A stretch of 38,549 bases of DNA from a virus: positions 1 to 38,549 of the IMG/VR virus record IMGVR_UViG_3300018080_000333. One strand, given 5' to 3'. Positions 13,991 through 20,493 of the stretch are shown here, one piece after another; position 1 is the stretch's first letter; each line of letters begins with the position of its first letter. Both the position numbers and the translations under genes were made by a program. The notes beneath the pieces are model-generated. The model did no database searches. It worked only from the letters and a program-made list of their open reading frames with translations, and was not told where the DNA came from.

Positions 13991-16900
13991 GAGCAAGAAA
14001 CCGAGGAAGCCGAAGCTGCTGAAGAAGTGGGACAACTGCTATACCGCTCCGTGGCTCGATCCGGGGACGGTGTATCGTCGCTGTTTCTACTGCGGTGCCG
14101 AGGTCGATCAGGCCAAGGGGCAGCCCGGCTGCGATCGCGAGGTCGTCTGCTCGATCTGTCGGGGCGACCAAGCTGTTGACCTCACACCGGGAACATGCCA
14201 GCGGTGCCCTCTGTGTGCTCAGCCCGAGTTGATGACTAATCGGATGCCGGGATACGGGGCGACCAAGCCGCGTATCCTGATCGTTGGGGAGGCTCCGGGG
14301 CGGACCGAGGATAAGTCGGGGATGCCGTTTGTCGGCAAGGCGGGTGAGCTGCTGCGTGGCTACCTACAAGAGGTTGGTATCCCTGACGAGGCGATCGCGT
14401 TTACGAACGTGGTGCGCTGCTGTCCGATCGAGGGTAAGGGGATTCGTTCGCCGGAGAAGTTCGAGATTATGGCCTGTCGCTACCATATCCAAAAGGAGAT
14501 CGTGCAATACGATCCGGAGATCGTCTTGGTCCTCGGTAACTCGGCGACCCAGAGCTTGCTCGGTAAGAAAAACATTACGCAGATCAGGGGGAAATTACAT
14601 ACATTAGATATTGCCCACTTCGGTAAGGAGTGGTTTAGCGGGAGCTATCGATGCCTTCCCGTGATCCATCCATCGGCGGTGCTGCGCGGTAACACGAAGT
14701 ACGGGGCGCTCATCGTTCAAGACCTGCGGTACGCATGGGATATGATTAACGGCACATTGGCAACCGTGGCCCGGACCGATCTTGAGGACATCGAGGCGAT
14801 CGAGGAGCAGGTGGATCGTTGGATTGCCGAGTATCAAGCCGGGAAGTGGGACTACCTCAGTGTCGACACGGAGGCTTCCAGTGAGGGGGAGAATGGTGGA
14901 CTCGAAATTTTCCATTCGACGTTTCGGATGCTGTGCGTGACAATCGCGCCGGGTTGGTGGGAGCACGCACCGCCGGACGAGCACGCCTATTTTATTCCGT
15001 ACCGGTACAAGCATGGACCGTTTGCAGGCGATCTGGTTGCCATTGCCCAGATCGACGCGGCGCTCAATCGTTTGTTTCGGGCGGTGCCGGTTGCCGGTCA
15101 AAACTTCCAGTACGATCATACCGTGTTCCATTCCCACACCGCGACCCGGATTCCGGGAAAGAATGTGGTGTGGGATACGATGTTGGCGGCGTGGTCGATT
15201 TCTAACGATACCGAGCAGCACGACCTCGACTACCTCGCAACGAATTATGGGGGCTGGAGCCACCCGAAGCAGGAGATGTACGAGGCGCAGATGAAGCTGC
15301 GGAAGGACCAAGACCCGTTCGAGGACGTGCCGCCCGAGGTTTTCAAGAACTATGCGTGTGGCGATGTGGTTGCGGTTAGTAAGATCATCCCGGTTCAGAA
15401 GCGGCTGATGGAGTCGGTTGAGATTCCGCCGGATAGCCTCGTTGAGTTGCACAAGATGCCGGGACTCTACGATCCGGAGATCGACAAAGGGCTGATCTGG
15501 GCCTATAAAAATCTCTCCCTGAAGAGTCACCCGTTCGCCGTGCAGATGCGGATCAATGGTGTTTTCGTGGATCGTTCGATTCTGAACGAGGTACGCGAGG
15601 AGCAGCGGCAGCAGGTCGAGGATTTTATCCAGTGGTTTGTGGATGCGGGATATGAACAAGCTTTGACGGAGATGTGCGACTACAAGTTGGTTCTGAACGG
15701 TTGGCAGTCGATGAACCTGATGTTGCACGGGGTTATGGGTCTGCCCTACATACCGGGGCATTACAAGGAGGCTACCGACAAAATCCTGACCAGTCGGGGC
15801 TACACGGTGCAGGGCGAGACCAACAAGGATACGATCGAGCTGCACATCGAATACCTCGCGAAGTGCCAGAAGCGCGATCCGGCGAACAATGCGTACTATG
15901 AGCAGTCAATCGCGGCGCTTCACAAGCTGTTGGATTACCGCACGCTCAATAAGCATTACACATCCTATGTGTTGCCGTTGGAGCGATTGATCGGTTGGGA
16001 CGGCTGCACCCACAGCTGCTACAATATTCGTTGCACGGGCACCGGTCGGTGGAGCGCGACCGACCCGGCGATTCAGACGGTCCCGCGAGAGGGGATTATT
16101 AAGAAGGTCTACATCAGCCGCTTCGTTGACGGACTGCTCTGTATGGGGGACTACAGTCAAATGGAGCTGCGTGAGGGTGCACGGAAAAGTGGGGAAGAAC
16201 GGTGGCTGATCCATTTTCGGAACCATGCCGACATTCATACGATGAACGCGGCGATGTACTTTGCGAAGCTGGCCGAGGAGGTTACGAAGGAGGAGCGCAG
16301 CTCGGGTAAGGCGACGACATTCGGGGTGATGTACGGGATGAAGCCTGCGACAATCGCGGCGACCTATCATATCCCGTTGGCCCATGCGGAAATGATTTAC
16401 GAGGCGATCATCGCGCAGTGTACTAACTATAAAAAGTATATGGACAACTGCGAGGATTTCGTTAAAACTCATAAGTGCATCTGGACCTCGTTGGGGCATC
16501 GGCGGCTCTTGCCCGACATCGACGACGACAACCGGTTTTTCAGCAGCGGGGCGGTTCGAGCGGCGATCAACACGCCGATCCAAGGCGACTCCAGCGATTT
16601 GGCGACATTGGCGCTTCAGCAGATTCACGAGGAGATCGAGGAGCGTCGGATGTGGTCGCGGCTCTGGGAGTTCATCCATGACAGTATCGGTGCGGATACG
16701 CCGATCTTCGAGCTCTACGATTACATGGCGTTGCAGCAATGGGCCATGGTGGAGAACCTGCCGCAGTGTCTTCCGATCCTCAACGTACCGTTGGAGGTCG
16801 AGTTCGATGTCGGTCTAAACTGGTATGAGACGATTGGGGCGGTCCTGTTGCCGGATCGCCAAGTCAAATTGAAGGCGAAGGGGGAGAAGATCGACGTGAT

Positions 16901-17045
16901 GAAGCAAATCTTGCGACACATCAAACAACACGATTCCGGCGTCGAGATGGTGTATTCCGAGCTGGAGGAGGAGAAGGCCGAGTCCGTGCTCACATTCCCG
17001 GAAGTGGCACCGGGTCGTGAGCCGGTGTGGCGGGAGGTCGTATGA
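13983..17045 (+). CDS. Fusion of family-4 uracil-DNA glycosylase and family A DNA polymerase, 1020 aa
   Basis: Residues 34-60 hold a four-cysteine knuckle (C34, C37, C56, C59). The UDG domain (72-255) shows GEAPGRTED (102-110), PFVGKAG, TNVVRCCP (141-148) and HPSAVLR (229-235); cysteines at 72/75, 146/147 and 165 suit the family-4 [4Fe-4S] site. The proofreading exonuclease has D295-x-E297, N374-x3-D378 and Y457-x3-D461, all intact. The polymerase has motif A DYSQMELR (723-730), motif B R772-x3-K776-x3-F780-x3-YG, and motif C HDS (899-901) where HDE is usual. There is no 5' nuclease domain; that is a separate gene at 19123. SPO1 DNA polymerase is the known precedent for the UDG-like N-terminus. 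The start is GTG at 13983. Confidence 0.93.
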   Translation: MAKSKKPRKPKLLKKWDNCYTAPWLDPGTVYRRCFYCGAEVDQAKGQPGCDREVVCSICRGDQAVDLTPGTCQRCPLCAQPELMTNRMPGYGATKPRILIVGEAPGRTEDKSGMPFVGKAGELLRGYLQEVGIPDEAIAFTNVVRCCPIEGKGIRSPEKFEIMACRYHIQKEIVQYDPEIVLVLGNSATQSLLGKKNITQIRGKLHTLDIAHFGKEWFSGSYRCLPVIHPSAVLRGNTKYGALIVQDLRYAWDMINGTLATVARTDLEDIEAIEEQVDRWIAEYQAGKWDYLSVDTEASSEGENGGLEIFHSTFRMLCVTIAPGWWEHAPPDEHAYFIPYRYKHGPFAGDLVAIAQIDAALNRLFRAVPVAGQNFQYDHTVFHSHTATRIPGKNVVWDTMLAAWSISNDTEQHDLDYLATNYGGWSHPKQEMYEAQMKLRKDQDPFEDVPPEVFKNYACGDVVAVSKIIPVQKRLMESVEIPPDSLVELHKMPGLYDPEIDKGLIWAYKNLSLKSHPFAVQMRINGVFVDRSILNEVREEQRQQVEDFIQWFVDAGYEQALTEMCDYKLVLNGWQSMNLMLHGVMGLPYIPGHYKEATDKILTSRGYTVQGETNKDTIELHIEYLAKCQKRDPANNAYYEQSIAALHKLLDYRTLNKHYTSYVLPLERLIGWDGCTHSCYNIRCTGTGRWSATDPAIQTVPREGIIKKVYISRFVDGLLCMGDYSQMELREGARKSGEERWLIHFRNHADIHTMNAAMYFAKLAEEVTKEERSSGKATTFGVMYGMKPATIAATYHIPLAHAEMIYEAIIAQCTNYKKYMDNCEDFVKTHKCIWTSLGHRRLLPDIDDDNRFFSSGAVRAAINTPIQGDSSDLATLALQQIHEEIEERRMWSRLWEFIHDSIGADTPIFELYDYMALQQWAMVENLPQCLPILNVPLEVEFDVGLNWYETIGAVLLPDRQVKLKAKGEKIDVMKQILRHIKQHDSGVEMVYSELEEEKAESVLTFPEVAPGREPVWREVV

Positions 17046-17509
17046 TCGACAAAGTCATTAAGCGTGTAAAGAGCGATGCAGACATGCTCCCGTTTGTCAA
17101 CGAGGAGGACCGGGAGATGCTGCTTGGCATCCTGTCCAGTCTGGAGATTGGGGAGATCAACGACGAGCTGGAGCGACAATCTAAGCTGGAGGCAGTGGCG
17201 GCGTATCTTTATGAACGATACCGGAACCTGTCGATGGTCGCCCGGAACGAGGCGGATGAGGTTTACGATAAACTGGTGATGACGGCTCTGAACCATAAGT
17301 TGAACGGGAAGGAGACCGAGTGGAAAGTGAAGAGTATGGTGCGGGGTAACGCGGACTATCGACCGCTCGATGAGCGGGCGTCTGCCTTCGAGAATCTGGC
17401 GTCCCTGCTCAGCCATATCAGGTGGGCGGTGCTCACGCGATTCAAATCGCTGGAGCAGCTCTCGAACAATCAACGTCAGGATCGGAAAGGGTCGCCTATG
17501 AGCGTGTAG
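17042..17509 (+). CDS. UvsY-like recombination mediator, 155 aa
   Basis: A small, almost all-helical basic protein. Its layout matches the UvsY-like mediators of T4-type and other phages: a helix rich in Leu/Tyr (LEAVAAYLYERYRNL), an EADEVYDKLVMTA helix, a KETEWKVKSMVRGNADYR segment and a last long helix ending in LEQLSNNQR. Such proteins load a RecA-like recombinase onto SSB-coated DNA. The gene lies between the polymerase and the gp32-like SSB, which supports the role. The start at 17042 overlaps the polymerase stop by 4 bases. Assignment is by pattern only. Confidence 0.6.
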   Translation: MIDKVIKRVKSDADMLPFVNEEDREMLLGILSSLEIGEINDELERQSKLEAVAAYLYERYRNLSMVARNEADEVYDKLVMTALNHKLNGKETEWKVKSMVRGNADYRPLDERASAFENLASLLSHIRWAVLTRFKSLEQLSNNQRQDRKGSPMSV

Positions 17510-17587
17510 TGGTGGTATGGATACGAACTATGACGTTAGAAGCAAAATGAGACGAATGAAACGAAAGTGACGAAGGAGAAGAACGTA

Positions 17588-18742
17588 ATGGAAGGTTATT
17601 TTCGACCGAATCAACAGACCTTGGAGGCCGATGCGAATCGAGCCAACCGGGAAGGGAATAGCGGGTATAAGCCCGCCGAGACCCGCATGTTCGATGCGCC
17701 GGGCCAGTACCACCTCTTTGTGATGCCCCCGTGGGATAACACCGGACAGATGCGGCGAGAGATCGGCTGGCATTGGCAGTGCCATCCGATGCGTTTTCCG
17801 GTGCCCTGCCTCAAGTTCTGGGATCACGACTGTCCGATCTGCAATGTGCTCGAAACGGCGATGATCGATTTCAGCGCGGATGAGGAGCGGCGGAAGGAGA
17901 TCATCCGGCGCATGGCGAAGACCCGTATCTATGTTAATGCGATCGAGGTGAAGATGCGGGACAACGATCCGGGCAACCTGCCGAACCTCGTGCAGGTCTG
18001 GGAGTTCCCGATCAAGGTGTATAATGCGGTGGCCCGTGTGCTCCACGACTACCCCGATGCGCTGGACCCCACAGCGGCGTTCATGTTGAAGGTAACGAAA
18101 ACCAAGCCCACCTCAAAAGACGGGTTTCCGGATTATCAGTCCGATTACATCCCGGCAGACAAGATGGTGAACAATCAGTTCCCTCCGCGTCTTCAGCCGT
18201 GGGTCGTCGATCAGAATGGGAATCCCCATTCTGAGCTGATTGCCCAAGCCCTGAAGGCGCTGCCGAATCTTCAGCAGCTCTATTACAACCCAAAGGACGA
18301 GTTGGAAGATGACATTCGGCGTGCCGCTGATGCGGTCAACAGTCAGTTCTACGGTTCCGCAAAGGTGGGTTCGGTTCCTCCGATGGGTCGGACCGGGAAC
18401 CCCGGTGGTGGGGCGAGTCCGGGCGGCTCCGCCCCGGCTGCTGGTGGCTCAACGGTGTCTGCCCCCGCATCCGCTCCTGCTGCCGGTGCCCCGGCGGCAT
18501 CCGCTCCTGCTGCCGGTGTCCCCGGAAACAATGGGGATGGGACCAAGGCACCGATCAGCCCGGATCAGGCACGGCGTTACCCGGAAAACGTGGACCCGAA
18601 CAAGTATCCGTGCTACGGCGGGATCGTCCAGAACGATGTGGCGACGATCGGGTTCACCCCGGATTCGGATACGTGCTTGAAGTGCCCGCATCAGGCGGGT
18701 TGTCAAGCCGAGATTCGTCAGGCGGGGAGGGCGCAGGCGTGA
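17588..18742 (+). CDS. gp32-like single-stranded DNA-binding protein, 384 aa
   Basis: The N-terminal half opens like phage gp32-type SSBs: GQYHLFVMPPWD (39-50), then a zinc-like cluster C65, H66, C74, H80, C82-x2-C85 (CPIC), then OB-fold strands. Residues about 265-320 are an Ala/Gly/Pro/Ser linker with internal repeats (SAPAAG). A second four-cysteine cluster follows: C342, then C363-x2-C366-x5-C372. T4 gp32 ends in an acidic tail, which is absent here. It would coat ssDNA and recruit replication and recombination proteins. ATG 17588 is chosen for GAAGGAGAAGAACGTA upstream. The 78 bases before it hold no clear promoter. Confidence 0.75.
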   Translation: MEGYFRPNQQTLEADANRANREGNSGYKPAETRMFDAPGQYHLFVMPPWDNTGQMRREIGWHWQCHPMRFPVPCLKFWDHDCPICNVLETAMIDFSADEERRKEIIRRMAKTRIYVNAIEVKMRDNDPGNLPNLVQVWEFPIKVYNAVARVLHDYPDALDPTAAFMLKVTKTKPTSKDGFPDYQSDYIPADKMVNNQFPPRLQPWVVDQNGNPHSELIAQALKALPNLQQLYYNPKDELEDDIRRAADAVNSQFYGSAKVGSVPPMGRTGNPGGGASPGGSAPAAGGSTVSAPASAPAAGAPAASAPAAGVPGNNGDGTKAPISPDQARRYPENVDPNKYPCYGGIVQNDVATIGFTPDSDTCLKCPHQAGCQAEIRQAGRAQA

Positions 18743-19083
18743 AGTATCTGATCCCTCTGCATTGGGTTCCGGTTGGCGAGGACAAGGTTGATGTCCGCCT
18801 GTTCAATCCGGATCATATCATGGTGCTGCGTGACTACCCTGAGGGGGAGACGGTCGAGCCGCATGGCCCTATGAAGATGATGGGTGCGCCGACGCGACAT
18901 TATCCGCCGCACACCGAGTTGAAGATGGCGAACGGGGACTGCTGCGCGGTCCGCGAGAAGTTCGATGTGTTGTGTACGCGGCTCATCGAGGAGTGTGGTG
19001 TGACCATCTTGGAGCGTACCGATCCCGATGGGTTGCATGAAGGTGTCATCACCAAAGAGACCAACGATCCGAACGCCAACTAG
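18739..19083 (+). CDS. Hypothetical protein, 114 aa
   Basis: Starts at GTG 18739, overlapping the SSB stop by 4 bases (GTGA), with GGGGAGGGCG upstream. It has a beta-rich first part and a helical last part. Two adjacent cysteines (DCCAV) and two later cysteines (DVLC and ECGV) do not form a recognised site. Coupling to the SSB gene suggests a replication-linked role, unproven. Confidence 0.65.
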   Translation: MKYLIPLHWVPVGEDKVDVRLFNPDHIMVLRDYPEGETVEPHGPMKMMGAPTRHYPPHTELKMANGDCCAVREKFDVLCTRLIEECGVTILERTDPDGLHEGVITKETNDPNAN

Positions 19084-19087
19084 AAAC

Positions 19088-19122
19088 AGGAGGCCGGGGC
19101 GCGATGCGCCCCGGTTATACTT
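19088..19122 (+). promoter_or_regulatory. Ribosome site bridged by a hairpin
   Basis: AGGAGG (19088-19093) is followed at once by a perfect 9-base-pair hairpin, CCGGGGCGC (19094-19102), loop GAT, GCGCCCCGG (19106-19114), then TTATACTT and the ATG at 19123. On the linear sequence the ribosome site is 29 bases from the start, too far. With the hairpin folded the effective gap is 8 bases. T4 genes 38 and 25 are known to use such folded ribosome sites. No T-run follows the stem, so a terminator is less likely. Confidence 0.65.
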
Positions 19123-20040
19123 ATGATTGCAATTATCGACGGGAACCATCTGTTTCACAGGGTTCGTCACATCAAGGCATTATCCAAGCTGCGGCGTTAC
19201 ACCGGACTCCACACCGGGGTTGTCATGGGCTTTGTTCGCAGTATTCACGGGCTACTGGTCAAGTTTCCGTCGATCGATCAGGTCCATGTCGTATTTGACG
19301 GTGGACATAGCGAGCGGCGCAAGGGGTGGCTTTCAGAATACAAGGTGAAGCCGCCGATGGGGGAGGAGGACCGGGAGCGATACGAGGACGATCTCGGCCA
19401 GCTGGCGATCCTGAAAAATGCGATTCTGTGGCGTCTCGGCTGTCGCATCTATCAATTCTATGGGCGAGAGGGAGACGATGTGATCTACCAGCTCTGTAAG
19501 ATGTCGGGGTCGGAAAAGGTCATTGTGATGAGCGGGGATAAGGATATGCTTCAGCTGGTCGATCTCGAAACGATGATCTATGACCCGCTCAAGGAGCAGG
19601 TCGTCACGTTCGAGAATTTCAAGGAGCTGACCGGGATCAATAACCCGAAACAATGGGTCTGGTATCGATCGATCATTGGCGATAAGAGTGACAACATCCC
19701 CGGTGTTCCGGGGGTCGGGGAGAAGACGATTAAACCGATTCTGGCGGATCGGTGGGAGACTAGCGGGGATTTCTTGGCAGCTGCGGAGGATGGTGATTTC
19801 GGAAAGCGGGCCGCGAAGCTGGCAACCGAGGAGAGTCAGGACATCTTATGTCGGAACATCGAGCTGATGCGGCTCGACGCCGAGGTGTTCGATGATAAGG
19901 AGCGCCGGGTGATGGAGCAGACCTACGTGAGCGAGACCTATGTGGACCTCGATCTGTTCCGGATATTCAAATCATTAAGTTTTCAGGAACTTTGTGACCA
20001 GTTCGATAGCTGGATCGCTCCGTTTCAGAGGCTGAAGTAG
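19123..20040 (+). CDS. 5'-3' exonuclease / flap endonuclease (PolA N-terminal family), 305 aa
   Basis: A FEN-type 5' nuclease that would remove RNA primers and flaps. Acidic metal ligands appear in order: D6 (IIDGNH), D59 (VFDGGHSERR), E116/D118/D119 (EGDD), D139 and D141 (SGDKDM). The helix-3-turn-helix DNA-binding motif is complete (GDKSDNIPGVPGVGEKT, 186-202). This is the domain that fused bacterial Pol I carries at its N-terminus and that the phage polymerase at 13983 lacks; T4 RNase H is the functional counterpart. Translation probably depends on the hairpin-bridged ribosome site just upstream. Confidence 0.92.
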   Translation: MIAIIDGNHLFHRVRHIKALSKLRRYTGLHTGVVMGFVRSIHGLLVKFPSIDQVHVVFDGGHSERRKGWLSEYKVKPPMGEEDRERYEDDLGQLAILKNAILWRLGCRIYQFYGREGDDVIYQLCKMSGSEKVIVMSGDKDMLQLVDLETMIYDPLKEQVVTFENFKELTGINNPKQWVWYRSIIGDKSDNIPGVPGVGEKTIKPILADRWETSGDFLAAAEDGDFGKRAAKLATEESQDILCRNIELMRLDAEVFDDKERRVMEQTYVSETYVDLDLFRIFKSLSFQELCDQFDSWIAPFQRLK

Positions 20041-20050
20041 GAGATGAGCG

Positions 20051-20287
20051 ATGACGTGGATGGAGGAGTATGTGCCCCCACCGTGGTACAAGCGGAGCTG
20101 GAGAACGTGGCCGATCCTTCGGCGATTCTTTGGTTTTCGTTTTAAGCGGTATTCTGTTCCACGGGTCAGGGCAAAGTTCCCGGAACTCGATGTGAGGGGT
20201 CTGATCGACGCACAACCAATGCAGGCGGAGGAGAGAGATGTCACAACGATTTTTGACCGGAGACGGTCCGGTCCCTCGGATCGCTGA
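20051..20287 (+). CDS. Small basic protein, 78 aa
   Basis: ATG 20051 follows GTAGGAGATGAGCG, giving a reasonable ribosome site. The protein is very rich in Trp, Arg, Lys and Pro in its first 40 residues. It overlaps the next gene by 50 bases, more than is usual here, which lowers confidence. A shorter frame from ATG 20044 (33 residues) competes for the same ribosome site. Function unknown. Confidence 0.45.
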   Translation: MTWMEEYVPPPWYKRSWRTWPILRRFFGFRFKRYSVPRVRAKFPELDVRGLIDAQPMQAEERDVTTIFDRRRSGPSDR

Positions 20288-20492
20288 GCGCGGGAGTACA
20301 GTGTATTTCCTATCTGGGTCGGCGCGTACCCAGAGGCGTCGTCTACCGGCGGACACCGTGTTGAGCGGTCGGGTCCGGCGGATTCATCGTAACTATGTTC
20401 GGGTCCAGCTCAAGAGCGGTCGGGTCGTCCGCTTGGACCGGGACACTGTGTACCGCAAGCCGATTGTTAAGCGGGTTGTGGTGGAGGAGTAG
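20238..20492 (+). CDS. Small basic beta-rich protein, 84 aa
   Basis: ATG 20238 follows GGCGGAGGAGAGAG. The second half (residues 39-80) alternates basic and hydrophobic residues in strand-like runs (VLSGRVRRIHRNYVRVQL, then GRVVRLDRDTVYRKP), resembling a small SH3- or KOW-like barrel that could bind nucleic acid. This is a shape impression. It ends one base before the Mre11-Rad50 start. Confidence 0.6.
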   Translation: MSQRFLTGDGPVPRIAERGSTVYFLSGSARTQRRRLPADTVLSGRVRRIHRNYVRVQLKSGRVVRLDRDTVYRKPIVKRVVVEE

Positions 20493-20493
20493 A

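Noticed and set aside
19094-19114. Intrinsic terminator before the 5' nuclease gene
   Set aside because: No T-run follows the stem (TTATACTT) and the hairpin sits between a ribosome site and its ATG; a folded ribosome site fits better.
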